This document shows, in pieces, positions 33,498-44,054 of a DNA stretch of 64,000 nt. Every line of letters starts with the position of its first letter. Position 1 is the stretch's first letter. The translations under genes were made by a program, and so were the position numbers. Origin of the DNA: Deroplatys truncata (Eukaryota; Arthropoda; Insecta; Mantodea; Mantidae); NCBI GenBank assembly GCA_030765065.1, contig CM060978.1, positions 215,469,498 through 215,533,497 of the forward strand, given 5' to 3'. A model generated the notes under the pieces. That model did no database searches. It saw nothing but the letters and a program-made list of their open reading frames with translations, and was not told where the DNA came from.

Positions 33498-33739
33498 CCA
33501 GGTGAGTCAGTTGCCCCTAGGCATTCGTATCTATGCAATCCGCAGTTTATATTCTAACGTGAAAACATCGGCCCTTTTAGCAAACAAACTGTTATTGTAG
33601 CTCTGCTCTTCTATTTGGTACTATACGTAACTAGCATTAATGATTAAAGGCCTGAATGAGAACCAAGGAGCTGCAAAAGGCTTAAAAAGGCGACTGTTCA
33701 TGGATATTAGAGGAATGTTCTCGCAAAGAGCGGGAGAGA

Positions 33740-33812
33740 GTGAGTTTGTCGAGTGGTTAGCTGCCGGAATATGGTGAAGCAAAGGCTAGCTTTGGAGGTT
33801 CGAATCTAATAC
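33740..33812 (+). other. tRNA-like module of family M copy 2 (Ser/Leu-like)
   Basis: A box TTGTCGAGTGG at 33746-33756 and B box GGTTCGAATCT at 33797-33807. It is the counterpart of 3120-3192 in copy 1. Confidence 0.55.
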
Positions 33813-34167
33813 ATGCATCAAATTGTTTTGGTTCTTGTTATCTTTCTCCTTGTGTGTATTTTCTGTAATTTAGTATGCTAATTTATTTATTTTTGTTATT
33901 TGCTCTCCTGTGAGCCAAAGACACAACAATTACAAGCAGATATTTGTGTATCATGTTTACCGTAATAATCTGTACCGTATCTGGTGTTTTAAGCGTGTTA
34001 CGTAGTTAGCTTTCATTCTTTTGGGCGGATACCGACGATATTAAATTTAACAGGTTTTATTTCATCTTTAAACCTTGTGTTTCACTTCTTCTATTGACAA
34101 AGGAGTTGTATATGTGCTAAGTTCACGTGTAAACATAATAATAAATTGTTAAAGAGCGTGGATTTCA

Positions 34168-34320
34168 TCAACGAAGTAAATGTTCAAAATGATGACACCC
34201 TTCATCAATGCACATTTGTGACGTTGCCTGAGAAACCTTCTTGCTGTAACATGCGCGGTGTAATCTGCCTGCATTCTTTACGTATGAGTGCCCGTAGATG
34301 TTTTGGGCTTTGCGGTGGAA
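34168..34320 (-). pseudogene. Mariner/IS630-type transposase C-terminal relic, frameshifted
   Basis: The minus strand ends QMCIDEGCHHFEHLLR and a TGA at 34168-34170, equivalent to the stub in copy 1. Upstream a small deletion shifts the frame, so CRQITPRMLQ is read in another frame. It encodes no enzyme. Confidence 0.6.
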
Positions 34321-34437
34321 AACATGGCCATTATTCTATTTTTTACACACTTATGTTATCAAAAATGTTTATGTATCATAATATCAAATTATAGACCAAA
34401 AGAGATAAAATAAAAGGTAATAAAACGTTTGAACTTA

Positions 34438-34508
34438 ACCCGAAGGATTTGAACCCGAACTGAAAGTGTTAAAGCAACCATGATAATACCATTCGGCTAA
34501 TGCTACCT
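34438..34508 (-). other. tRNA-like module of family M copy 2
   Basis: The minus strand has A box TAGCCGAATGG and B box GGTTCAAATCC (complement at 34445-34455). It is the counterpart of 2404-2478 and points toward the other module across the transposase relic. Confidence 0.55.
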
Positions 34509-35424
34509 TGCGCGCTTAGGTTCCTATGCGAATTAGTAATCGCAGAACTTGACCTCACCTCCATTCTTTATACGCTTTTTGCAGCTTCATACAGTGTTTT
34601 GAGCTCGGTTTGGTAGTTTTAACTCAAATAAAGAGACTGCGTCAGTCATTACACTTCCTGTGTGAACTGAAACGTGCCATAGTTTATGACAGAAGGGAAA
34701 TTATCTACCTAATACTTAGCATTTTTTTTTTTTGCAAAGGCTGTAGTGTGAACCTTTGTTGGTTGACGGCTTAAATCCAATTGGTCTCATTGCATAGATC
34801 TGCCATTTTTTTACAAATAGTTTTGTCAACCAATGCCTGTGATAAGTTGTTCCTTCAGGGGCGTTTTCAAAGGTGTGTGGGAATGTATGCTAAAGAATAA
34901 CAGTTTGTAAAATCAGCTAAAAGTGCTGCTGCAGCTGCCAGTGTCAAGGTGGGATGTATTTGAAATCGACATACATGACGATTGCATTCTCCCGTAAAAC
35001 ACTTATACACTGAGTTATCTATCCCTTCTCTATAAAGTGTTATGCAAATGAGCCATTAGAAGGAATTCAAGAAAGGCGTAAGTCACATATGACGCGTAGC
35101 ACGTTGCATAAATTCAAAAATAAATAGGCGCAGCTGACTCACCTGGTATAGCTCCTGAAATGTTAAGATTTATTTTAAACCAAATTAGTACTGTAATTAT
35201 CTCAATATTTGAAATTTTGATTTTTTAACATTAGTTCTAGAGTGCCTACACCTAAAGCATTACTTGTAACGTTGGATATTAACTTCAAGGTAAAACTTAA
35301 AAATATTGGTCAAATTTCAATCAATAAAGTGCGAATGAATAAGCAAATGCCCCGTAAAATATCTTGGGGAATCAAATAAAAATATTTTAATGGGTTTCTA
35401 ATAACAACCGAGGCTTAAAAAATA

Positions 35425-35540
35425 TATATGATACATCACATGACTTTCTCTACACACTCTTGTACAAACTATTCATATTAAAACTTATTCTTCTATCTAG
35501 TTTTTGTTAACCCGCGTAAATATTTGCAGAATGTTATTAA
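35425..35540 (-). mobile_element. Family H fragment (hairpin end)
   Basis: Only the first ~110 bp remain: ACATCACATGACTTTCTCTA, CTCTTGTACAAACTATT, then diverged text. A SINE begins where it stops. Confidence 0.7.
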
Positions 35541-36088
35541 AGGTAAAGGTGGACGAACGGAGAAATCCCCGAAACTAGGGCAGAAAACCGCAAGTAAACA
35601 ACCACGGCCCTTTTTGCTTCCACGTGACCGCTGGAAGGGAGGGAGGGCGGGAGGAATGAGGGGAGAGCCCGAAGGGGGACCAGATCCGGATGACGATGGT
35701 CGTAAGCATGGACGGGGTCCCTAACGTTTCCAGATTGAACGCCCAGTTCCCCACAAGCCCCTAACCCAGCGGGTTTCCTGAAAGATCGCCCGCCTAAGAG
35801 CACCCAGAGGCGTGTCCTAAAGTTCCGTAACCACAGAGCGCTCATGCACCGTCCAGCCGCAACTCGCCGAACACCGTCGCCTGGTCCTACAACCCTGAAA
35901 CAGTGACAAGAAAGATGATGGGTATAAGAAATGAGAGGAAGGAGAGTCGTGGTAGAAGATAAACCACCTCAGCATTCACCTGCTGAGGCAGGGAAACCAT
36001 GAAAAGCTCATGGGTCAGAGTGGGCGATCGCCGGGGATCGAACCCGGAATAGAGTCGCACACGTTGCCGCGGCGCCACCTCGCTCGGT
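35541..36088 (-). mobile_element. tRNA-derived SINE, family A, full length
   Basis: On the minus strand it starts ACCGAGCGAGGTGGCGCCGC at 36085 with B box GGGTTCGATCC. The body follows, ending in a sense-strand TTTACCTTTA tail. Flanks TTTGCAGAATGTTATTA and GTTGCAGAGATATTATTA look like a worn target duplication. Confidence 0.88.
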
Positions 36089-36135
36089 TGCAGAGATATT
36101 ATTACACATTTCGTTGTAGGCAAAGGTGCGATACA

Positions 36136-36229
36136 AAAGGCTTAAGAGATAATCAAAGTTTTAAAAAGCAGATCCCTATGCGATGGCTTTGAAATTCCAC
36201 CCATTGCGTAACCACGAAAAAAATCTGTG
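36136..36229 (-). mobile_element. Old family H fragment (subfamily c) hosting the next copy
   Basis: AGCAGATCCCTATGCGATGG to CGTAACCACGAAAAAA matches the segment before the poly-A site of family H. The next copy begins directly in the A-run. Confidence 0.55.
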
Positions 36230-37513
36230 GTACATTCATATGGCTTTCTCTAGCAATGAAAAACTCTCTCACACACACACACCCAAATCTATTATAGTAT
36301 TCATATAAAAAGTTATTCTTTTAACCGGGTTAGTTACTCAAGACATATTTTTGTTTAGGAATGATTCAAAATTAATCAAGACGTGCTAATTTATAACATC
36401 TGGAAACACCATCCAAACGTTTATTCGTGGTAAGAAAATAACGGCGGTGGAAAGAAAAGAAAGAAAAGGGGGTTGCTGTATGCTAGCTTTGAAATTCCCT
36501 ACTCCTCGCAAAGAACAACCGAATGCTGTGCACTTAAAAATGACAAAAAAAAAGAAGAAAAAAAAAGAGAGAACTTCAAACCATCAACAACGAATATGTT
36601 GAAAGCAGCCTGTGCCAAAAAGAAAGTTACAAGAAATAAATTGTATGTTTCAACAAGGTCTACACTTTTTGTGCGGTAAGGTTTGTGGTTATACCAGTTA
36701 TAAAAAAATATATAAAAATTTTCTAAATGAAAGAAATACATTTTATGATGTAAATATCTTAAATGTATGACATTTTGATTAAACTGTGTGCCATTTTTGA
36801 AAAAATCAAAATTAACGAATTATTTTTCATGTAAAGGATTAGACTGGGATGGGGAAATTTTGTTGAAAACCTTCGTGCTGCATCTTTGGAAGATACTGAA
36901 CATGTATAGAACAGGATACGATTAATCTACCGAGGGGACACCTAACACCTCGACCCCGATGGATATTTTGTGCGCACACTTCTGGGAGGAACGGATGAGG
37001 TTCCGCAGGAGACGTGTGGGCTGCAAAGTGGTCGGTGCAAATCGACAGAGACGCTCAGAGTTCCCTAACAGTTCCAGGCTTGACCATCCGGTCGCTCGAA
37101 GACGTCCCTTTAGTAGGACCGGGGAAACACGACTGAAGTGGAGGGTCCATAGGCTTCCCTCTTGCAGGGTCGAGAAGTTCCAAATCACTAACCTATGCGC
37201 CTTCTGCCGACAGCACAGCCCCGAAGTCCACTTAAAAGGCAAATTAAATGAGAGGAAGTGGGAATGAGAGGAAAGGAAATCCGTGGTAGAATACACCACT
37301 CCAGATTCGTCTATGCCAACCAGGGAAAACTACGAAAAACTTATGATCAGAGTAGGCCACCGGGAATGGAAACGGGGACCTCCCGAATTCGAACCACACA
37401 CGTTACCGCTGAGCTATCTCGCTCGTTTACTGAACATGTATACCTAATTTGGTATCTATCAGACTTTTCGTTTCGAATTATTCTGTTCACACAAGCATAC
37501 ACATACAAACGCG
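36230..37513 (-). mobile_element. Old family H element (subfamily c), split by a SINE
   Basis: It begins TCTGTGGTACATTCATATGG, a diverged form of the hairpin end, and runs to 36908. It resumes after the SINE at 37429 with CTAATTTGGTATCTATCAGA, which matches the TACCAAGTTTGGTGTTTATC block of young copies. It ends undefined near 37513. Confidence 0.7.
36909..37428 (-). mobile_element. tRNA-derived SINE, family A, with perfect 14-bp target duplication
   Basis: It is flanked by ACTGAACATGTATA at 36895-36908 and 37429-37442, identical on both sides. Read on the minus strand it starts CGAGCGAGATAGCTCAGCGG, with an A box TAGCTCAGCGG and a B box GGTTCGAATTC (37385-37395). The full-length body is about 520 bp. 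This fixes the length and ends of family A and shows movement by LINE machinery. Confidence 0.95.
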
Positions 37514-37544
37514 ATTCACATTACTTTCTCTACCAAGATGTTTA

Positions 37545-38815
37545 ATAGATAGATAAGGTATCTTTATTGGTTTCAAATTATTGAAGTTATTACACAAGTA
37601 TTTAGTGCATGGGTCATTGACCGTGCATGCATATTTAAGATACACGTATGGCGACAATGTAAACAACAGGAAAAGAAAAGAAAACGGAAAAGGTTAAACT
37701 ACCTTTGGCTAACTGAACAATTTGACCTAGCTTCGCGCCCTTCAGCCAAGAAATTGCCCATGTTTCACCAGTTCCTCTGGTCAACCAGTAGCTCCCAACA
37801 TACCAATCTCTTTCTTGAGGGACTTCAGAATTTTTCTTTGAGCTTAATTGGTCATTGGTTCTCCCACTGTGTACATTCCGCCAAAATATGTACCCATATG
37901 GTCAGATTCTCAGAATGGCAGAATGGCAGAATCGTCAGTCATTTTCTGTGCCCTCCAGCCCCCAGTCTAAACCATGCCATTCCTGATCTTTCATTTCTTT
38001 TTAAATTAAGTATATATGCCTCTTTACCCCAATTCAATTTTATTTCATTTGCTAGACTTAGAGAAGGTTTAATTTTACAATGCGATTCTATTTCCTGTTG
38101 TTTGATGTCTCTTAGTCTTCTTTTGACACCTTTCCACATGTTTTTGTCATTTGTTTCAGCCCTTTGCCATACTGACCCCATTCCTATTCTCCTCAAGCCC
38201 CTTTCCAAATCAGCTGCACAAAACTTAGGAGACAGATTTTCTCGTTGGTATTTATAACATTTGGATCGTAGTGTGGAGTTATCCCCCTGCATCAGCCTCA
38301 GCCAGTACTTCACTGCTCTTATTTTACAGTGTATTGTGTCTTCACAACATCCCACCTCCCTCAATACCTTCCTCGTGCGTTGTGAAACACCAAGAACTCT
38401 TTTCCAAAATGTTACCTGTGTTTTATCTACATGATCTGCTCTTTCCCATCCCCATATTTCACTTCCGTGTAACAAAACCGGCCTTATCATAGAGTTATAC
38501 ATCTTTTCTAATGTATCTACAGGTACATCCGGTATCCGCGAGACGGTATGTAATAATTCATTTAACTGTCCTCGTGTTTTATAGTTAGTTACTGATAGAT
38601 GTTTGTTCCATTTTCCTCTCATATTAAACATTACTCCTAAATAGGAGAAATGTTTAACGTTTTGTAGTTCTAGCCGCTTGTAATACCGTTTTCCATCCCT
38701 GCCATACACATAACCATTTTTGAGAGCCATTGTTTTCGTTTTATTAATGTTAACCCCCAAACCCCATTGTAAACTATTACTACAGAATCTTAATCTTCTA
38801 TTTGCATGCTAAACT
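37545..38815 (-). pseudogene. Non-LTR retrotransposon (LINE), RT C-terminal relic and 3' end
   Basis: The minus-strand frame from about 38800 to 37939 begins with a short stub leading to GVNINKTKTMAL. It continues with HFSYLGVMFNMRGKWNKH, MYNSMIRPVLLHGSEIWGW, FWKRVLGVSQRTRKVLREV and IRAVKYWLRLMQ, the thumb and connection region behind the LINE RT active site. At 37939 a TGA follows GGHRK, but the same frame continues LPFCHSENLT and HILAECTQW, the family's closing Cys/His motif, to a stop near 37858. The YxDD catalytic block is missing through 5' truncation. The 3' end, read on the minus strand, has AATAAAGATACCTTATC and a short TATC repeat. It is a dead copy. I cannot assign the clade with confidence. 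Confidence 0.88.
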
Positions 38816-38854
38816 TTTACAAAAAGGGTTTTATCGCCACCTATTTTATTGCAC

Positions 38855-39447
38855 GTACGTAGACTGAAGCGATAGTTAAATCTTTTTAAAAGTGGGTCGC
38901 TATGTGATGGCTTTGAAATTCCATGTACCTTGCAGGACCACGAAAGTCCACGAGTAACTCTACCAAATACAAATTCACATATATCCATAATATATTATAA
39001 TCATGTAAAAAGTGATTCTTCTATCCAGGTTGGCTTACTCATAATATCTTTTAGGTTAGGAACGATTTCAAACTAAACATCACGTGCTTATTTATGCATG
39101 CGGAAACAGAATTCAAATGTTTATTGGTGGTAACTAACGATGGAAAGAAAATAAAGAGAGGGGGAGCAAACGTTTGATGACGCTTACCAGTGAATACTTC
39201 GAAAACGGTTAACACTACGAGAAAGTTTATTTGACACAAGGTGTGTATTTTATTGAGCTCTACATTCTTCTGTAGTAAGTTTTTGTCTATATTTTAAGAT
39301 TTTCTTGTAATTCAAAGTTATATAAGATTAAATAAAATATATGGGACTTAATGGGCTATGCGCCGAAAGTTCAAAACATAGATTTTTATTTTTAAGTTAA
39401 TATATCATACATTGAGAAAATTTAAAATAATGAAAACATTTTCCATA
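38855..39447 (-). mobile_element. Old family H element (subfamily c), partial and probably nested
   Basis: GTGATGGCTTTGAAATTCCA to GGACCACGAAA matches the host fragment at 36136. The text from 38946 onward matches the copy at 36230, including TGTAAAAAGTGATTCTTCTA. It ends AATAATGAAAACATTTTCCA, where a SINE starts. Confidence 0.6.
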
Positions 39448-39449
39448 GA

Positions 39450-39827
39450 TAGGGTTGGCTCAGGCGGCAACGTCTGTGGTCCATATTCAGAAGATCCCAG
39501 GTTCGATCACCGGTGGCCGCCCAATCTAAGCCATGGGGTTTATTGGGGTTTTCCGGGTCGTCAGGCAAATGCTAAAGTGCTTTCTTTCGGTCCCCAAATT
39601 TCCTGTCCCTCCATTTCGTTCCATTCATCACTTCATCCTTTATCCCGCTGATCTCTTTCAGGGTCAGAAGTGTGGCAATGGTGTTTCGGTGCAGCGTGAC
39701 GGGGAAAAAGAATGATCTGTGAACTCTCTCTGTCGCACGGTTTTCGGCTGGCTTTCGGGGAATCCGAACCCCTTGAGGGGGTTGGACCCCTCTGTATGGG
39801 GCGGGGTTCCCGATATGTCTGTCTAGC
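39450..39827 (+). mobile_element. tRNA-derived SINE, family A
   Basis: Head GGTTGGCTCAGGCGGCAACG (A box TTGGCTCAGGCGG) and B box AGGTTCGATCAC, then GGGGTTTTCCGGGTCGTCAG. The tail region differs from other copies and ends near 39827. Confidence 0.75.
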
Positions 39828-40198
39828 AATTCCCCTTGCATCTACAAGAAAATTAGCAATAAGATTAACATCTCAATATCTCTCTTAAGATGAAGCATAT
39901 GGAGAATAATCGTTTGTAAAAATAGTTTGTACAAGAGTAGAGAGAGTCTTGTGAGTGTAACACATCATATTTTTTTGTCTTGGATATGTAATGAGTATGG
40001 AATACTCCACATAGCAATCTGCTCTTAAAATATTTGACTTTCGCTTAAAGCCTACCAATTCCCCTTGCATCTACAAGAAAATTAGCAATAAGATTAGCAT
40101 CTCGATATCTCAATTAACATGAAGCATATGTAGAATAAGCGTTTGTAAAAATAATTTGTACAAGAGTAGAGAAAGTCATGTGAGTGTAACACATCAGA
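39828..40198 (+). mobile_element. Two family H 3' ends, one nested in the other
   Basis: 39828-39968 is the right end of one copy (ATTCCCCTTGCATCTACAAG to ACACATCATA). It is followed through a T-run by GTCTTGGATATGTAATGAG, the internal block after the T-run of another copy, whose own right end closes at 40198. This is the same internal target as in the pair at 17355-19022. Confidence 0.8.
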
Positions 40199-40199
40199 C

Positions 40200-40905
40200 T
40201 TTTATAAAAAGGACCATCCGTGTCCGCGCGCGCGTTGCGTGTGCGTGTGTGTGTAAATATATCTATCGCTGAACAGTATAACTCAAAAACGAAAATCCGG
40301 TTAAACACTAAAAGAGGTACTTAAGTTCAGCGTCTTAGAAGAATGCAACACGAAGATTTTCAATAAAACCTCCCACCGCGTTATCCTTATTTCGGAATCT
40401 TTGATTTTCTCATAAAGGGCTGTAATGATTTTGTTTAAAAGGCTAATGTTTAGGATATTTGCATGCAATATAAAATCCTTACCCTGAATTTTCGGGAATA
40501 GCCTGTGAAGTCGTCTTTGTTCTGAATTACTTTTTACAAACGAAAGATAAAATTTTACCATATAAAATGTAGTCTTCGTTAAAGAGCATAATTTATATGA
40601 AATAAGATTTTTGTGGCATCAACCATCCCGAGATATCCTGTCGACATTCAATTGTTTCTCGTGGTTGAATGGGAAGCCTGTGAAATTTCAAGGTAGCTTA
40701 TGTCGTCCAGTTCTTAAACATTTGACCACCGCTGTTATATTTGTATCTATAAATAATTAATATGGCCACTTCTGTAAAGCCAGAATGCCTCTCGATTAAA
40801 ATGCAGGAGATAAAAGAATAAACTTTGGTAAGAATGGTTTATTTACTCATTAATAAACAATAGAGGATAGAGAAATTCATGTGAATGCAACACATCAGGT
40901 TTTTC
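40200..40905 (+). mobile_element. Old family H element (subfamily c)
   Basis: It contains the recognisable series TAACTCAAAAACGAAAATCC, GCAACACGAAGATTTTCAA, GTAGTCTTCGTTAAAGAGCA and an end ATGCAACACATCAGG. It is highly diverged from the young copies. Confidence 0.75.
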
Positions 40906-41395
40906 CAAATAATAAAGCCGCTATTCGTTTTTTCTCGTGGTTATAACACAAAGACCGTGTCAAAGCCATCACATAGCGATTCGGTTTTTAAAAACTTTAG
41001 TTTACAGTATTGTTCTTACACCTAAAACTAATTTTGTAAATTTGTATTGGAATTTTCTCTCTATTAAGAAGGAGTAGATAAAATAAGCGTTTGTAAGAAT
41101 GATTCGTATAAGAATGAGTAGAGTAGGTCATGTAAATTTAGCACATTTGATTGTTAGAAAAAGGTCTTTGCGTGCATGCGTGAGTCTGTGTGTATTTCTC
41201 TCAGTCTGTCTGCTTACCTGTGAACGGAATAATTTATAAACGAAAGGTTGATTAAATACCAAACTTGGTATTTAAATTTAATGTCTTCCAAGGTTACGAC
41301 ACGAAGACATTCAAGAAAATTACCCTTCCCTAAACTATCCTTTATATGGAAAAATTATTTATTATTTTCTCATTGTGATTAAAGTATGTATGGTG
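40906..41395 (+). mobile_element. Fragments of old family H elements
   Basis: 40906-41140 is a right-hand part ending GAGTAGAGTAGGTCATGTAA. 41145-41395 is a left-hand part with ACCAAACTTGGTATTTAAAT, TTACGACACGAAG and TATCCTTTATATGG. Confidence 0.6.
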
Positions 41396-41823
41396 CTGTT
41401 TGGGTAGGTAAATAAGTAATACAACTTTGAGCACACAAAAACATGCTTCATGGATGAAACACTAATGGTAGCATAGTTAAACTCCGCTCTAGGTTTTGAC
41501 TTCTCAACAAGCAATGAATTATTATAGAATCTCTGGAAACGCACGTCTAGGCAATATTATTTTATGATGAATACGAGTAAAAGTCATTTTACATTAGTCA
41601 TTACAAGTTCAGTAATCATTTTACATTACACTCAGCGACTCGGCGTTTTAAATAAATTTATAGATCGTTATGTAATAGATGGACAATATTTAGAAATCCT
41701 TTGAACAATTTTACTGTCGCAGTTTCTGGGCTCAAATGATGTTGTACTAGGAAAGTACCCACAACAGAGCTTTAAAGTATATAATATGTAGGCAACACCT
41801 CTTTTAGTTTTCCACTGCACATA
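41396..41823. other. Unassigned spacer
   Basis: AT-rich, with no gene or repeat seen. Confidence 0.5.
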
Positions 41824-42937
41824 TGCTATGTGATCAAAAGTATTTGGACACCCCCACAAACATACGTTTTTCATCTTAGGTGCATTGTGCTGCCACCTAC
41901 TGCCTGGTACTCATTATCCGCGAGCTCAGTATCATCAGAAATCGTGAAACAGCAGAATGGAACGCTCCGTGGAAATCACGGACTGCGAACGTGGTCAGGT
42001 GATTGAGTGTCACTTGTGTGAGAAGTCTGTACGGAGATTTCCACACTCCTAAAGATCCCTAGGTCCACTGTTTCTGATGTGATAGTGAAGTGGAAACATG
42101 AAGGGACATGTACAGCACAAAACCGTACAGACCGACCTCGTCTGTTGACTGATAGAGACCGCCGACATTTGAAGAGGGTCGTAAAGAGTAATAGGCAGAC
42201 ATCTACCCAGACCATCACACAGGAATTCCAAACTGCATAAGGATCCACTCCAAGTACTATGGCAGTTAGGTGAGAAACCTTGGATTCCATGGTCGAGCGG
42301 CTGCTCATAAGCCACACATCACGTTGTGTGGAGTGACGAATCGCAGTACACAATGTGGTGATCTGATGGCAGGGTGTGAGTATGGCGAATGCCCGGTGAA
42401 CGTCATCTCCAACGTGTGTAGTGTCAACAATGAAATTCGGAGGTTATGGTGTTATGGTGTGGTCGTGGTTTTCCTGGGGGGGGGCTTGCACCCCTTGTTG
42501 TTTTGCGTGGCACAGCTCTACATTGATATTTTAAGCACTTTCTTGCTTCCCACTATTGAAGAACAATTCGGGGATCGCGATGGCATCTTTCAACACTATC
42601 GAGCACCTGTTCATACTGCACGGGCTGTGGCGGAGTGGTTACACAACAATAACATCCATGTAATGGACTGGCCTGCACAGAGTCCTGATTTGGATCCTAT
42701 AGAACACCTTTGGGGTGTTTTGGAACGCCTACTTCGTGCCAGGCCTCACCGACTTACATCGATACCTCTCCTCAGTTCCGCAATCCGTGAAGAATGGGCT
42801 ACCATTCCCCAAGAAACCTCCCAGCACCTGATTGAAAGTATGGCTGCGAGAGTGAGCGTTGTCATCAAGGCTAAAGTTGGGCAACACCATATTGACTTCC
42901 AGCATTACCGATGGAGGGCGCCACGAACTTGTACTTG
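41824..42937 (+). mobile_element. Tc1-like transposon, copy 3 (3' TIR lost)
   Basis: The left TIR TGCTATGTGATCAAAAGTAT follows TA at 41822-41823. The right end departs from the other copies after CGCCACGAACTTGTAC, so the right TIR is missing. An internal deletion of about 85 bp also exists. Confidence 0.9.
41957..42895 (+). pseudogene. Tc1-like transposase, disrupted
   Basis: ATG at 41957 begins MERSVEITDCERGQ, but the frame breaks within the first helices. From 42270 a 238-codon frame reads NLGFHGRAAAHKPHIT. The deletion skips the stretch up to the first catalytic Asp, which survives only in another frame (GTGGAGTGACGAATC near 42325). It then gives STFLLPTIEEQFGDRDGIF, HYRAPVHTARAV (catalytic Asp changed to Tyr), SPDLDPIEHLWGVLER (Glu kept) and AVIKAKV-type ending. 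The D-to-Y change alone would abolish catalysis. Confidence 0.9.
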
Positions 42938-43042
42938 TACAGCGACGATGTACTCGAAAACAAGGGCATGGCAACGCCTCAAGTAGTTTAGGTTGCGATA
43001 AGTTGTAGGCACGTCCTGGTGGTACAGAAGATTACACTATGG

Positions 43043-43500
43043 TCTTAGGAACCGAGCGAGATGCCTCAGGCGGTTACGTCTATGGCCCGCATTCGGAAAG
43101 TCGTGGGTTTGATTCCCACGGCTGAAATTCCTATCCATGGTTTCTTTTCGGGTTTCCCCAGATCGCTAGATGAATGCTGGAAAGGTTCATTACATCCCCC
43201 AAATTTCCTATCCCTCAATTTCACCTCCATTCTCAAACTCACTGCACCTTTCATCTGCTCGGTCTGTTTCAAAGTTGAAAGTGTCGGCGGGAGTCTCGGC
43301 ATTTCATGGCAGGTGAAAACGGTGCTCTATGTAACACTTCGTCCCCGGAATGGGTGTGGTCTCCGAGGCCCGGGTCTCCCAAGGGATGTGCAAGCCCACA
43401 GGGGGAGGGGAGCTGGCTGCACCAACTGCCAGCCGGGGAATTTTAATCTGTAAAAGGTGGGAATCCTGCCTCTGCCCTGTCGTGTCCCCTGGTCCGGCCG
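43043..43500 (+). mobile_element. tRNA-derived SINE, family A
   Basis: Head GGAACCGAGCGAGATGCCTC, A box GATGCCTCAGGCGG, B box GGGTTTGATTCC, body with CCATGGTTTCTTTTCGGG. It points toward the next SINE, tail to tail. Confidence 0.8.
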
Positions 43501-43504
43501 CCCT

Positions 43505-44040
43505 TCTCCCTCATCCATCCCATCAGGAACTTGTCGGTCGAGTTAGGAGTAGTCAGACGAGGAGTCTAGTAACTGGAGCACAGCACCGCACTTCGGTCTT
43601 TGTGGCTTCAAAGTGACCCCTGGGAGGAAGAAATGAAGAGACACCCGAAAAATGACCCTGATGCCGGCTAGCGCTGCCTTAGCCACCCGCAACGTAGGGA
43701 TCTTGGCAATAGAAGTGACACTCCCAGGGAGGAAGGGGTCCCAGAAGTCCTGCAAAGCGTCAGGGAGAAATCTATCAAGAGCGCAAATTCCACCTTCCAG
43801 CCACAATACACCAACCACCGTCACGTGTTCGTACAACCCTAAAACAGATGAAAGGAAATGATGGGGACAGGAAACAATGGAAAGAAAATTGAAATTTGTA
43901 AGAGGGGAATCACTACATTATTCACTTACCGACCCGCGGAAACCATGAAAAAATCCATGTCAGAGTGACCCTCGACGGGGCTCGAACCCGCGACATCCGA
44001 ATGCAAGCATCGCATGTTACCTGGTGCCATCTCGCTCGGT
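43505..44040 (-). mobile_element. tRNA-derived SINE, family A
   Basis: On the minus strand it starts ACCGAGCGAGATGGCACCAG at 44039 with B box GGGTTCGAGCCC, and runs to about 43505. With the preceding copy it forms an inverted pair. Long open frames here (43061-43453, 43350-43616, 43543-43836) are SINE-derived. Confidence 0.82.
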
Positions 44041-44054
44041 TTTAACTATGGAAG

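Larger units (their letters stand above)
33498..35146 (-). mobile_element. Family M TIR element, copy 2 (inverted)
   Basis: The ends are CCAGGTGAGTCAGTTGCCCC and the complement of CCAGGTGAGTCAGCTGCGCC, each next to TA (TATA at the right). It is 1649 bp against 1686 bp for copy 1. By eye the two align along nearly the whole length (shared ACTTACGCCTTTCTTGAATT, TTTGAAAACGCCCCTGAAGG, CAGATTACACCGCGCATGTT). Both tRNA-like modules and the transposase stub are kept. Confidence 0.85.

Noticed and set aside
35524..35845. Proline/glycine-rich frames on both strands
   Set aside because: They lie wholly within a family A SINE, where GC-rich body sequence gives open frames in most copies.
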